The notes under the pieces are model-generated. The model ran no database searches and had not been told where the DNA came from. It worked only from the letters and a program-made list of their open reading frames with translations. A stretch of 60,041 nt of DNA from Candidatus Equicola faecalis (GTDB lineage Bacteria > Bacteroidota > Bacteroidia > Bacteroidales > Bacteroidaceae): positions 1 through 60,041 of the forward strand of contig JAGHTU010000004.1 of the NCBI GenBank assembly GCA_018065185.1. Direction: 5' to 3'. Shown here in pieces: positions 26,510 through 35,769 of this stretch. The position numbers and the translations under genes were made by a program. How positions within the stretch are numbered: position 1 is the first letter of the stretch; every line of letters starts with the position of its first letter.

Positions 26510-27754
26510 ATGCGTAAAATTTTGTTTTTGATGCTGTTTTTATCAAGCCTCTATGGTATGGCTGAAGGCGGAGCCGACCGCCGTTATTGGTGTGATATAA
26601 CCTACAGGATAGCACACCCTGTGCTGGATGCCATGAGCCGTGGAGAATTACAGAAGACTATGTTGACGGAGTTTAGCCCTACTTTCGACAAGCGTGACCG
26701 CCGTGTGGCGTATATGGAATGTTTCGGCCGGCTGATGGCAGGCATCGCGCCATGGCTTGCACTCCCCGATGACGGGACAAAAGAGGGAAAGATGCGCAAT
26801 GAACTACGGCAACAAGCATTACAGAGTTACAGGAATGCCGTCAACCCATCTTCTCCCGACTACCTGTGCTGGGGCATAGCAGGGCAGAACCTTGTGGATG
26901 CAGCCTATATCGCCGAAAGTTTCCTGCGCGCCTACGATGCACTATGGATGCCACTGGACAGCGTGACGAAACAACGATATATCAAAGAGTTCAAGAAGTT
27001 ACGCAAGATAGACCCACCTTACACAAACTGGCTGCTGTTCTCATCTACGATTGAGGCTTTTATGGCAAAGGCAGGAGTGAACGACTACGACCAGTATCGT
27101 GTGAACAGCACATGCCGTAAGATGGAAGAGTGGTATGTGGGCGACGGATGGTATGCAGACGGTCCTTCATTTGCCTTCGACTATTACAGTTCGTACGTAT
27201 TCCACCCAATGTATCTGGAGACCCTGCAAGCCATGCAGGATGCGAAGGCAAACACACGCATAGACTATCGAAAATACTATGAACGCGCACTGGCAAGAGC
27301 ACAGAAACACTCCATCATCCTTGAGCGTCTCATCTCTCCCGAAGGAACATTCCCTGTGTTTGGAAGGTCAATACCATATCGTCTTGCTGCCATGCAACCG
27401 CTTGCACTGATGGCATGGCACGAAGAACTGCCAGCGGAACTCAGTTGCGGACAGGTGCGTGCAGCACTTACTGCCGTCATCCACCGCATGTTTGACCATC
27501 AGGTGAACTTCAACGCCAAAGGATATCTTACCATCGGATTCTGCGGTTCACAACCCGACATAGCCGACTGGTACACAAACAATGGCTCACTATACATGAC
27601 ATCGCTCGTATTCATGCCACTTGGTTTGCCTGCTGACAACAAGTTCTGGACAGATGCCCCACAGAAGTGGACACAACAGAAAGCATGGAGCGGAGAGTCA
27701 TTCCCGAAAGACCACCAATGGAAAGACAGAATAACGACAACAGACAAATGGTAA
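26510..27754 (+). CDS. Exported DUF2264 protein, probable carbohydrate-active enzyme
   Basis: A 414-residue protein with a signal peptide (about 1-20) and one DUF2264 domain, probably an alpha/alpha barrel. Recognisable segments are RVAYMECFGRLMAGIAPWL, SPDYLCWGIAGQNLVDAAYI, NWLLFSSTIEAF, WYVGDGWYADGPSFAFDYYS and FPVFGRSIPYR. I recall that this family has been linked to glucuronidase-type activity (CAZy GH154), but I am not certain. The next gene is a GH105 unsaturated uronyl hydrolase only 10 bases on, and a hexuronate importer is encoded nearby, so uronic-acid polysaccharide is the likely substrate. The start is ATG at 26510; a GTG just before it is in frame. Confidence 0.82.
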   Translation: MRKILFLMLFLSSLYGMAEGGADRRYWCDITYRIAHPVLDAMSRGELQKTMLTEFSPTFDKRDRRVAYMECFGRLMAGIAPWLALPDDGTKEGKMRNELRQQALQSYRNAVNPSSPDYLCWGIAGQNLVDAAYIAESFLRAYDALWMPLDSVTKQRYIKEFKKLRKIDPPYTNWLLFSSTIEAFMAKAGVNDYDQYRVNSTCRKMEEWYVGDGWYADGPSFAFDYYSSYVFHPMYLETLQAMQDAKANTRIDYRKYYERALARAQKHSIILERLISPEGTFPVFGRSIPYRLAAMQPLALMAWHEELPAELSCGQVRAALTAVIHRMFDHQVNFNAKGYLTIGFCGSQPDIADWYTNNGSLYMTSLVFMPLGLPADNKFWTDAPQKWTQQKAWSGESFPKDHQWKDRITTTDKW

Positions 27755-27764
27755 ACCTCCTCCC

Positions 27765-28865
27765 ATGAAACGATACATATTATTTCTTACATGGCTTTTT
27801 GTATATGGCGCACTCCATGCACAAAATGAAGATGTAACCAGCATTATCCGACGTGTAAATATTCATTGGCAGAAGACGCACACGGCAGATCATAATGCTT
27901 TTTGGGATAATGCCGTGTATCATACCGGCAACATACAGGCATGGGCGGTGTGTGGTGACACTGCGTTTTTGAATTATTCGAAACATTGGGCGGAACACAA
28001 CCACTGGATGGGAGCAACAGAACAGGATAAACAGAAATGGAAATACAGGAATTATGGTGAAAGTCAGCAGTACGTCCTATTCGGCGACTGGCAATGCTGT
28101 TTCCAGACTTATCTGGCATTGCCTAATGCTGACACGAGACGGGTGTTTGAGGTAATGGACCATGAGACTGAATCGCCACAACACGATTACTGGTGGTGGG
28201 CAGATGCCCTTTACATGGCGATGCCTGTACTAGCACAGTTATATACTCTTACAGCAGATGAGAAATACCTTGATAAAATATACGAAAACATTTCATATAC
28301 TGACTCACTGATGTATGATACCGAAGAAGGACTTTACTATCGCGACGCAAAATATGTTTATCCCAAGCACAAGACCCAGAGAGGAGAAAAAGACTTTTGG
28401 GCACGGGGCAATGGTTGGGTGCTGGCAGGATTAGCAAAAACCCTGCAGGAGATGCCAAAAACTTACCGCCACTATGAGTTCTTCTATGATAAATTCATCC
28501 GACTGGCACAAGGTGCAAAACGCCTGCAAGACAAAGAGGGATATTGGAGCCGTTCCATGGCTGACGCGGAACAGGCTCCTGGTCCTGAGACAAGTGGGAC
28601 AGCACTTTTCTGCTATGGTATATCATGGGGAGTAAACAATGGACTTCTGAATGATGAAGACTATCATGACTGCATCAAAAGAGCATGGCATTACCTGTCC
28701 GAAGTGGCATTACAGCCAGATAACACAATCGGTTATGTACAACCGATTGGAGAACGTGCCATACCCGGTCAGCAACTCAGCGCTGGGAGTGTCACAAATT
28801 TCGGCACAGGAACATTCCTGCTTGCAGCATGCGAATATCACCGCTACCTAATGAGAGATATATAA
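27765..28865 (+). CDS. Exported GH105 unsaturated rhamnogalacturonyl hydrolase
   Basis: A 366-residue protein with a signal peptide ending HAQ (about residue 20) and a GH105/GH88 alpha/alpha barrel. These enzymes remove the unsaturated uronic acid left at chain ends by pectin lyases, using a hydration mechanism. Family segments are YWWWADALYMAMP (catalytic Asp about 147), KDFWARGNGWVLAGL (RGNGW near 215) and GPETSGTALFCYGISWGVNNG. It is co-directional with DUF2264. Its 3' end overlaps the convergent ABC ATPase gene by 22 bases. Confidence 0.88.
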   Translation: MKRYILFLTWLFVYGALHAQNEDVTSIIRRVNIHWQKTHTADHNAFWDNAVYHTGNIQAWAVCGDTAFLNYSKHWAEHNHWMGATEQDKQKWKYRNYGESQQYVLFGDWQCCFQTYLALPNADTRRVFEVMDHETESPQHDYWWWADALYMAMPVLAQLYTLTADEKYLDKIYENISYTDSLMYDTEEGLYYRDAKYVYPKHKTQRGEKDFWARGNGWVLAGLAKTLQEMPKTYRHYEFFYDKFIRLAQGAKRLQDKEGYWSRSMADAEQAPGPETSGTALFCYGISWGVNNGLLNDEDYHDCIKRAWHYLSEVALQPDNTIGYVQPIGERAIPGQQLSAGSVTNFGTGTFLLAACEYHRYLMRDI

Positions 28866-29533
28866 GGAGGCTGTGAAGACAACTGTATCTCACTGGGGGT
28901 GCAGGTGTAGAGCCCACTGGAAGCGTCCATGAACCATACCGTATCAACAGCACCGAGAGCAAGTTCCACATCATGCGTCGAGAAAAGAATAGACTTACCT
29001 TCCTCGTGGGCAAGGTGTTTCAATAGCGAAAGCAGTTCTATCTTACTCGGATAATCAAGAAATGCCGTAGGCTCATCAAGGAGTATTATCGGTGTCATCT
29101 GTGCCAATGTCTTGGCAATCATCACCTTCTGTTTCTCACCATCACTGAGATGAGCGAAATTGCGGTTAGATAGATGAGAGATGTTTGTCATCTCCATAGC
29201 ACGATTGATGACAGCAACGTCATCATCCTTGAGCGTACCGAAGAAGTCTGTAAAAGCGCTACGCCCAAGTCCTATAATATCCTTGACGCTCAACTGTCGG
29301 ACATCAGGCTTTTCAGTCAGCACGATGCCTATATCTTCTTTCCTTACGTCAAGAGCAGACGATAGCGGTGGTTGAAAACCTGCTATGGTACGCAACAGGG
29401 TGGATTTCCCCACACCATTACTTCCTATCAGGCACACCAGTTCCGAAGCATATAGATGGGCATCAAGATGACTGGCTATGACATTATTGCCATATCCTAT
29501 ACTTACGTCACGAAGTGTTATAGTGGCATTCAT
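28844..29533 (-). CDS. ABC transporter ATP-binding protein, FecE-like
   Basis: A 229-residue ATPase with Walker A GSNGVGKST, Q-loop region, signature LSDGEKQKV (usually LSGGE), Walker B IILLDEPTAFLD and a switch His in FSTHDVELAL. It most resembles iron-siderophore/cobalamin importer ATPases. No permease or binding protein is adjacent, so it is an orphan subunit here. I start at the ATG at 29533, which overlaps the stop of the upstream transporter (ATGA); an earlier start would run through that gene. It is the last gene of the grpE-led run. Confidence 0.85.
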   Translation of the reverse strand: MNATITLRDVSIGYGNNVIASHLDAHLYASELVCLIGSNGVGKSTLLRTIAGFQPPLSSALDVRKEDIGIVLTEKPDVRQLSVKDIIGLGRSAFTDFFGTLKDDDVAVINRAMEMTNISHLSNRNFAHLSDGEKQKVMIAKTLAQMTPIILLDEPTAFLDYPSKIELLSLLKHLAHEEGKSILFSTHDVELALGAVDTVWFMDASSGLYTCTPSEIQLSSQPPYISLIR

Positions 29534-30870
29534 TTCCTCATCAGCGATTTCAGGCAACTCCACCCCAAAAGATAGGCGATGCCACACCAACAAAACATTA
29601 TCATATATCCTGCCGGCTTACCCGTGAAAGAACAGAACGTTAGCTGTACTTTGTCGGCATAAACAAACAGATATCCTGCAATGATGTTCAGGAAGAAGTT
29701 AGATACACCCCCGAAAGCTCCCGAGAGACTCGTTATCGTTGCAACGGAATTCTTATCAAACCTATCGCTGATGACAGAGAACATATTGGCACTCCAACTC
29801 TGATGCGCTGCTCCAAGAATACCTATCAGCACTATCGGAGCCCATGGCGAAGAGAAATACTGTCCTGCCGGTTGGGCAAAGAGTCCCAACAGTGGGATAC
29901 AAGCACAGATGAGCATCGCACGGATATGACTCTGGAAAGGCGATTTGCCACGACTGATAAAGATGTTCGGCAACCGACCGCCAAAGATGCTCAACATCGT
30001 GATAAGATAGAGTGTAAAGATGAGCACCATCCCTTCGGTATCTGTCGGTGCTATATGGAATTGAGTATTCAGATACATCGGCGTCCAGAACAGGAAGAAC
30101 CACCAACCACCATCGCTCAGCAGTCGGCACAGAAACAGCCCCCAAGCATCTTTCCTGCAGAAAGCCTCTTTATATGATATCGGACGTAACATCTCGTCCG
30201 GCTCCTTCTGCACATCACAAATCTCAGCATTCGTCTGCTTTCTGCTATCCCTGTATATGACAAGCCATATCGCCATCCACAGATAACCCAACGCACCTAT
30301 GATGACAAAAGCCATTTCCCATCCGTAGTACTTGGCAAGCAGAGGTATGGCAAATGGAGCGATGAGAGCTCCGATGGAGCATCCGCTGTTGAAGAGTGAT
30401 GTGGCAAAAGCACGATCTTTCGGCTCAAAACATTCTGCCGTCACCTTGATGGCTGCAGGAAAGTTCCCTGCCTCACCTATGGCAAGGATACACCGCGCCG
30501 AAAGGAACAGCCACACGCTGACAGTAGTTATTGGAAGTGCTATCTTACTGACAATCCATTCCGTACCCACACCGCACAAAGCATGCAGACAAGCACCTGT
30601 TGACCATATACCGATAGCCCACAGATAGCCTTTTCGGCTCCCGAGATGGTCTATCACCTTACCGGCAAACAGCATGGATAGGGCATAAACGATAGAAAAC
30701 GTGCCCGTAATCGTGCCATACATCGCTTCATCCCAATGAAACTCATTCTCAATCATTCCGGGATAAGTCAGCGACAGCACCTGACGGTCAAGATAATTGA
30801 TTGTCGTGGCAAAGAACAGCAATGCACATATCACCCAACGGTAGGATGATGTTTTAGTATTAGTTTTCAT
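29530..30870 (-). CDS. MFS transporter, hexuronate (ExuT-like) type
   Basis: A 446-residue inner-membrane protein with about 12 membrane helices from the anion:cation symporter branch of the major facilitator superfamily. The N-terminus WVICALLFFATTINYLDRQV and the loop DHLGSRKGYLWAIGIWS are typical of ExuT/GudP-like carriers for galacturonate, glucuronate or similar acids. The GH105 gene next door supports uronic-acid import. It overlaps folC by ATGA and the ABC ATPase by ATGA. Confidence 0.85.
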   Translation of the reverse strand: MKTNTKTSSYRWVICALLFFATTINYLDRQVLSLTYPGMIENEFHWDEAMYGTITGTFSIVYALSMLFAGKVIDHLGSRKGYLWAIGIWSTGACLHALCGVGTEWIVSKIALPITTVSVWLFLSARCILAIGEAGNFPAAIKVTAECFEPKDRAFATSLFNSGCSIGALIAPFAIPLLAKYYGWEMAFVIIGALGYLWMAIWLVIYRDSRKQTNAEICDVQKEPDEMLRPISYKEAFCRKDAWGLFLCRLLSDGGWWFFLFWTPMYLNTQFHIAPTDTEGMVLIFTLYLITMLSIFGGRLPNIFISRGKSPFQSHIRAMLICACIPLLGLFAQPAGQYFSSPWAPIVLIGILGAAHQSWSANMFSVISDRFDKNSVATITSLSGAFGGVSNFFLNIIAGYLFVYADKVQLTFCSFTGKPAGYMIMFCWCGIAYLLGWSCLKSLMRK

Positions 30871-32129
30871 ATCGTCTCTGTTTCTGTTTGTTGGTCGTTG
30901 ACATATTTCAAGAGGTCTGCAACGATGAACGTACTGCCTCCCACAAAAATAAAATCATCCTTGTCGGCATCGCTCAATGCAGTCTGATACGCCTCTTCCA
31001 CGGTCGGGAAAGCACGCCCGCTAAGACCATTATCGCGCGCCATCGCGAGAATTTCCTCCTCATTGCGCGCACGTCTCACCGATGCCTTTGTGAAATAATA
31101 TTGTGCCTCTTTCGGTAAAAGCATCATTATTGACGTTATATCCTTGTCGTTCACACAACCGAAGACTATCCTTAGCGTCTTACATCGCTGGTGGCTTATT
31201 TGCTGAGAGAGATACTGCCATCCACCGACGTTATGCCCTGTGTCGCACACCACAAGCGGACGCTCCTGTATGGCCTGCCATCTGCCACGCAGTCCGCAGA
31301 CTAACGACATTGGTAATGGCAAGAGTTCAGGATGATACTTACAAAGCACATTTAGTGCGGTACTTATAGTCCTGACGTTCCGTTGCTGATAACTGCCTTT
31401 CAGGTCAATACTATATACTGGTTCTGACTCTGACACCTCTTCTGCCAGATATAGAGGTGCGCCCACCTCGTCGGCTTTTCTACGGAACACCGGACACGTC
31501 TCTGCTGTTGTCTCCCCCACCACGACAGGTACATCACGCTTTATGATGCCTGCCTTCTCCGTGGCGATTGCCTCAAGGGTATTACCGAGAAACTGCGTAT
31601 GGTCAAGACTGATGTTTGTGATGACCGACAGTTCCGGTGTGATGATATTCGTACAATCAAGTCTGCCACCAAGTCCCACTTCGATGACAGCCCAATCCAC
31701 ACCCATATCTTCGAAATAGCAAAACGCTAATGCTGTGGTGAGTTCAAAAAACGAGAACACTCCTGCAAGGTCTTTCCCTATCCGGTCGAGATACCATTTG
31801 CGCAGGTCGTCCACCCACCTTACGACATACTCGCGCTCTATCATCCTGCCGTCCACCTGTATCCTCTCGCGGAAATCCAACAAGTGTGGCGAGGTATAGA
31901 GCCCCACTTTCAGTCCCTTGCCCTGTAGCGCTGTAGCGATAGCGTGACAGCATGAGCCTTTTCCATTCGTACCTGCCACATGCACAGTCTTGAACTTACG
32001 GTGCGGATGCCCGAAATGAGCATCTAGAAGCATAGTGTTCTCCAGACCATCTTTATACGCATCAGCCCCGACGTTCTGAAACAGCGGGGCAGAAGCAAAC
32101 AAATAAGCTATGGTCTCTTCGTATGTCAT
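30867..32129 (-). CDS. folC: Folylpolyglutamate synthase/dihydrofolate synthase
   Basis: A 420-residue Mur-ligase-fold enzyme that adds glutamate to dihydropteroate and folates. Seen here are the P-loop [49 protein letters not shown] (metal/ATP region) and [10 protein letters not shown]. Length and motif order are normal for the bifunctional enzyme. It overlaps dnaJ upstream (ATGA) and the MFS gene downstream (ATGA), so it is part of a coupled operon. Confidence 0.94.
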   Translation of the reverse strand: MTYEETIAYLFASAPLFQNVGADAYKDGLENTMLLDAHFGHPHRKFKTVHVAGTNGKGSCCHAIATALQGKGLKVGLYTSPHLLDFRERIQVDGRMIEREYVVRWVDDLRKWYLDRIGKDLAGVFSFFELTTALAFCYFEDMGVDWAVIEVGLGGRLDCTNIITPELSVITNISLDHTQFLGNTLEAIATEKAGIIKRDVPVVVGETTAETCPVFRRKADEVGAPLYLAEEVSESEPVYSIDLKGSYQQRNVRTISTALNVLCKYHPELLPLPMSLVCGLRGRWQAIQERPLVVCDTGHNVGGWQYLSQQISHQRCKTLRIVFGCVNDKDITSIMMLLPKEAQYYFTKASVRRARNEEEILAMARDNGLSGRAFPTVEEAYQTALSDADKDDFIFVGGSTFIVADLLKYVNDQQTETETI

Positions 32130-33322
32130 TTGAAGTAGTTGCGGAATTTATCAAAGATTGTTTCCTTCGCACTCTGCGAGGCTTCAAAATTACGATTTCC
32201 GCGCAACTTCTCCAACACTTTTTTCTCATCATTCGACAAGGTCTCCGGCACATATACATTTATATGTACTATCTCATCACCAACGCCATATCCATAGCCC
32301 TGCACGGCAGGCAGTCCCTTTCCGCGTAAGCGTAGTGTCTTGCCCGACTGCGTGCCCGGGGCGATTTTTATTCTCGCCTTTCCTCCACCGATAGTTGGCA
32401 CCTCTGCCGTACCGCCCAAAGCAGCCGTAGGGAAATCCAGCACGAGATTATAGATGACATCATTCTCATCGCGGATGAGTTCTTTATCCGGCTCTTCGGT
32501 GACGACCACCTGCAAGTCGCCGTTTATCCCGTTGCGCATTCCTGCATTTCCCTTACCGGGGACATTGACCACCATCCCCTCTGAGACACCTGCCGGAATC
32601 TGTACCTCTATCACTTCCTCACCTTTTGTAAGTCCGCTACCGCCACATTCGTGACACTTATTCTTGATGATTTGTCCTTCGCCATGACATGTCGGGCAGA
32701 CGCTCTGCGACTGCACCATACCGAATGGGCTACGCTGTGTACGCATCACATATCCCGAACCGTGGCACGTCGGGCACTGCTGCACATCGCCACTACCACC
32801 CTCTGCTCCTGTGCCATGACAATGGGCACACTGCACGTCGCGTTTCACCTTAAATTTCTTTGTCACTCCGCTTTGTATCTCCGCCAGAGTGAGGCGCACA
32901 CGCACGCGCAGATCACTTCCGCGTGAGGCATGACGTCCCTGACCGCCACTGCGACCACCGAAGATGTCGCCAAAACCGCCACCGAAGCCACTAAAGCCAC
33001 CACCGCGACCACCGAAGATGTCACCGAACATGCTGAAAATGTCGTCCATACTGAAACCTCCAGCACCTCCGAAACCACCAGCCCCGCCACCGAAGCCATT
33101 TAGCCCCTCAAAACCATAGGTGTCATATTTCTGACGTTTGTCGGCATCCGAAAGGACAGAGTAAGCCTCTGCCGCTTCCTTGAATTTTTCTTCCGCTTCC
33201 TTATTGTCAGGGTTACGGTCAGGATGATATTTTATGGCAATCTTGCGATATGCCTTCTTTATTTCGTCTGCCGATGCGCCTTTACTGACGCCCAGCACTT
33301 CATAATAATCTCTCTTCTGCAT
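32126..33322 (-). CDS. dnaJ: Chaperone protein DnaJ
   Basis: A 398-residue type I Hsp40. The J domain carries the invariant HPD ([10 protein letters not shown]), followed by a long Gly/Phe-rich region (about 78-130). Four zinc-finger repeats follow ([32 protein letters not shown]), then the C-terminal substrate-binding domains. It stimulates DnaK ATPase and holds unfolded proteins. It lies 14 bases after grpE; dnaK is not in the window. The G/F region is longer than in E. coli DnaJ. Confidence 0.97.
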   Translation of the reverse strand: MQKRDYYEVLGVSKGASADEIKKAYRKIAIKYHPDRNPDNKEAEEKFKEAAEAYSVLSDADKRQKYDTYGFEGLNGFGGGAGGFGGAGGFSMDDIFSMFGDIFGGRGGGFSGFGGGFGDIFGGRSGGQGRHASRGSDLRVRVRLTLAEIQSGVTKKFKVKRDVQCAHCHGTGAEGGSGDVQQCPTCHGSGYVMRTQRSPFGMVQSQSVCPTCHGEGQIIKNKCHECGGSGLTKGEEVIEVQIPAGVSEGMVVNVPGKGNAGMRNGINGDLQVVVTEEPDKELIRDENDVIYNLVLDFPTAALGGTAEVPTIGGGKARIKIAPGTQSGKTLRLRGKGLPAVQGYGYGVGDEIVHINVYVPETLSNDEKKVLEKLRGNRNFEASQSAKETIFDKFRNYFK

Positions 33323-33336
33323 AAGATTTTTTATTT

Positions 33337-33897
33337 TTATTCGCCCACTGCGACATCGGCATGGCGTATCACCTTATCATTGAGTGTATATCCTGCTTTT
33401 GTGCAGTCTATGACCTTACCTTTCTTCTCCTCACCCATAGGGAGCATGGCTATGGCATTGTGCAGGTCGGTATTGAAGTCCTGTCCTTCGGTTTCAATCT
33501 TCTTCACACCCATACCTTCCAGTATCTTGACAAACTTCTGGTGAATCAATCCAAAGCCTTCTTTTATGGCTGTGATATCGTCTGATTTGGCGTTGTTCTC
33601 TATTGCCCGCTCCATATCGTCAAGCACAGGGAGCATAGCCACGATGGTGCGCTCTCCACCATTGAGGATGAGTTCGGCCTTTTCCTTCATCGTGTGCTTA
33701 CGATAGTTGTCAAACTCTGCCACAGAGCGCAGATATTTGTCTTTGAGTGCAGCAATCTCCTCTTCGGCAGCCTTCAGCGGATCTATCTCTGATGGTTTCG
33801 GTTGCTCCTCAACGTCTGCATTCTTCTGTGCTTCATCCACTTGTGCTTCTACCTTAACCTCCTCTGTCTTTGCTTTATTTTCCTTATTCTTACTCAT
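33337..33897 (-). CDS. grpE: Nucleotide exchange factor GrpE
   Basis: A 186-residue protein with an acidic, disordered N-terminus, a long coiled coil and the C-terminal beta-wing. Family segments are [51 protein letters not shown] and [14 protein letters not shown]. It releases ADP from DnaK. I use the ATG at 33897 ([13 protein letters not shown]); the frame is open further upstream but without homology. It is the first gene of the grpE-dnaJ-folC-MFS-ABC run. No CIRCE-type operator is evident in the short upstream region. Confidence 0.95.
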   Translation of the reverse strand: MSKNKENKAKTEEVKVEAQVDEAQKNADVEEQPKPSEIDPLKAAEEEIAALKDKYLRSVAEFDNYRKHTMKEKAELILNGGERTIVAMLPVLDDMERAIENNAKSDDITAIKEGFGLIHQKFVKILEGMGVKKIETEGQDFNTDLHNAIAMLPMGEEKKGKVIDCTKAGYTLNDKVIRHADVAVGE

Positions 33898-33949
33898 AAT
33901 GATATACGTTTTTCTTTCATTTAACAAAAAATATGCCAACAATCAAAAA

Positions 33950-33979
33950 AACCTCAGGCGATTCACATCGCCTGAGGTT
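33950..33979 (-). terminator. Strong terminator between the broken surface-protein gene and grpE
   Basis: A perfect 12-bp stem (AACCTCAGGCGA/TCGCCTGAGGTT, 6-base loop) is followed on the minus strand by a run of eight T residues. It would end minus-strand transcripts about 50 bases after the 34028 stop and insulate grpE. Confidence 0.9.
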
Positions 33980-34027
33980 CGTAATGTAACAAATAAATGA
34001 ATGTGTGTTCTATAATTATTTTCCTAT

Positions 34028-34722
34028 TTACATTGCACGGATAGAACGACCATCCCAAGGATCACCAACGTTAAAAGCACCCGTTTGCGTAGCATCGAAA
34101 CCCCAGAAATGTTGGTCAGTACTAAGCCAATAATTACCATGATTAGTATCTTTCTTTTCTGTATTATTAAAATGAGCAGCAGCAGGAAAGAATACGGTTT
34201 TTCCACTATAAGTATTTTTGCCTTCGATAAGATATCCACTAACACCCGTTCCTTTGTAATCGGACACCCAACCATAAGTAATATTTGGTGCGAATTGGTT
34301 GATGAAAAAGCTTCTTGACATCATGGCCCAATCAGAACCCCAATTTGCAGTGGCAGCATCTTGGAAAGTACTAACCGAGTAAGAAGCCTCACAATAACCA
34401 CCCTCCTTGCCTGTTTTCCAAGTCAATGGATTCAATGATGTGTAATATGGTGCCACTTCACCATATGCGAAATAATCACCGAATTCTATCTCTGATGTTG
34501 CACCGATGTTACATGTTGACCATTTACCAGCAACACCTTATTGCCCTCACCTAATACGGTACGCTCACCATCATCAATAGTAGCAGTCAGTTCATAAACA
34601 CCCTTTACGTCCTGAGTGGGAGTAGTCTTTGGCTGAACAGCCTCAAATGCGTCATCACTTGAACAACCCATCATCACAAATGCTGCTAACAGCGACAACA
34701 AAATATAACTTGATTTCTTCAT
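34028..34722 (-). pseudogene. Frame-broken surface lipoprotein gene (FISUMP-like C-terminus)
   Basis: The first frame starts at 34722 with a lipoprotein signal (LLAAFVMMGCSS, Cys about 21), then VYELTATIDDGERTVLGEGN, and stops at 34486. Downstream, another frame encodes KWSTCNIGATSEIEFGDYFA and YGEVAPYY, then 140 residues ending in NYWLSTDQ...GRSIRAM. This is the usual layout of Bacteroidetes surface proteins with a 'WATCNIGA...GDYFAWGE' start and 'FLPAAG...YYWSST...SVRP' end. The two frames differ by one base step near 34515-34540, so an out-of-frame deletion or a sequencing error splits the gene. No homopolymer or slippery site supports programmed shifting. The ATG-initiated downstream fragment (34028-34456) would lack the signal peptide. 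Confidence 0.7.
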
Positions 34723-34816
34723 GATTATTTCTTTTTTTAATTTCTGTTGTTTGTCACTTGTACATCTGTACAACTCTTTTAACTTATCCTTCTTATCTCT
34801 TATGTATTAAAATAGA
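34723..34816 (-). promoter_or_regulatory. Short spacer with TTGTACA-GA-TGTACAA inverted repeat
   Basis: On the minus strand the spacer between the small peptide gene and the lipoprotein fragment holds a perfect 7-bp inverted repeat with a 2-base spacer (around 34760-34775). It could be an operator or a small RNA hairpin; the sequence alone does not decide. Confidence 0.35.
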
Positions 34817-34999
34817 TTAGAAGCCCCAGTTTTCGTTTTGGTCTTCAGTCAATTCTTCATAACCAATCTCCTGTTGCTCAGTATCAGTACCAACTTCTGT
34901 CTGGACCTCAAAGCTCGTAGAACACAATCTCTGTTCGTTCCGAATGTCAATGATTGACACCATCGGACTTTCATAAACCTTTAAACACTCTTTTTTCAT
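34817..34999 (-). CDS. Small hypothetical protein (60 residues)
   Basis: A short acidic protein starting MKKECLKVYESPMVSIIDIR and ending in NENWGF. It has no signal peptide or membrane segment. It resembles, from memory, a class of small Prevotella/Bacteroides proteins that begin 'MKK.Y..P...VI.I' and end in an acidic, aromatic tail and lie beside surface-protein genes; I cannot verify this. Two Cys residues (5 and 26) are present. It is co-directional with the broken lipoprotein gene 94 bases on. A good promoter lies nearly 400 bases upstream (35391-35420), so the mRNA may have a long leader. Confidence 0.55.
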   Translation of the reverse strand: MKKECLKVYESPMVSIIDIRNEQRLCSTSFEVQTEVGTDTEQQEIGYEELTEDQNENWGF

Positions 35000-35390
35000 T
35001 TTAGTTAGTTTTTATTGATAAATTTTGTAATTATATATTCAATCAAACATAGAAAAGGAAGACATTATCACACGGATAAAGCATTCCTACGACAAAGCAA
35101 GTCGGCATCAAGAAGATGACAACTGTTGCATTATTAACAATAAAATTATGATTCCTCTTCCGCCACAGGCACGAATGCGCCTGTGAAAAGAGTCGTAATA
35201 GATTAAGAGACGAGTATCGCCCCCCTTTCCTCGTCAGAAACGAGTGATTATCAGCAAGTTACAAACTACTCGTTGATAACACCAAGGACCATAAATGTCT
35301 TAAATCTAAACTCATTTATAAGTTAAATTCTACACTATAACACCAAGCGATGCCATCAAAGCATGCTCAAGTATCTTGCTATTTGTGGTG

Positions 35391-35420
35391 CAAAGGTAAT
35401 AAGTTTTTCTATATAGCAAA
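35391..35420 (-). promoter_or_regulatory. Promoter facing the small peptide gene
   Basis: On the minus strand TTTG (35417-35420), 18 bases, TACCTTTG (35391-35398). The predicted transcription start near 35387 is about 385 bases before the small peptide ATG. Confidence 0.65.
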
Positions 35421-35530
35421 AAAAATACTTTTCGCCCCTCTGCACACTCTGAAAACAAAAAAAACGAGAAGACATAATTATCTTCGCCCTCTTGACAAGA
35501 GGAAACCACACATCTAACAAGGACAACTCG

Positions 35531-35615
35531 GATTCCCATCAAAGAAGTCGGTATAACCATCAAGGGGAGTTCGGATACCCATCGAAGGGGTCCCGTATAA
35601 CCATCGAAGGGATGC
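35531..35615. repeat. 21-22-bp tandem array, four degenerate units
   Basis: Four units centred on CCATC(A/G)A(A/G)G, alternately preceded by CGGAT(T/A)CC and (G/C)GTATAA. The CCAT positions are 35536, 35557, 35579 and 35601, a spacing of 21, 22 and 22. The alternation gives a 43-44-bp higher-order period. Confidence 0.6.
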
Positions 35616-35769
35616 CATGCACGGCATCAGGAGAGCCCTTCGACAACATCACAACACCCCCACAACGGCATCGGAGAATCCCCTCGATTGGAACAGATGT
35701 CCTACGACTTTGGAGGATGAAAACCGAGCGTGCGTTTGACCTCTCACAAACGATGGGAAGACGAGGCAC

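Noticed and set aside
34486..34560. Programmed ribosomal frameshift in the broken lipoprotein gene
   Set aside because: There is no slippery heptamer or homopolymer at the junction; a deletion or sequencing error is simpler.
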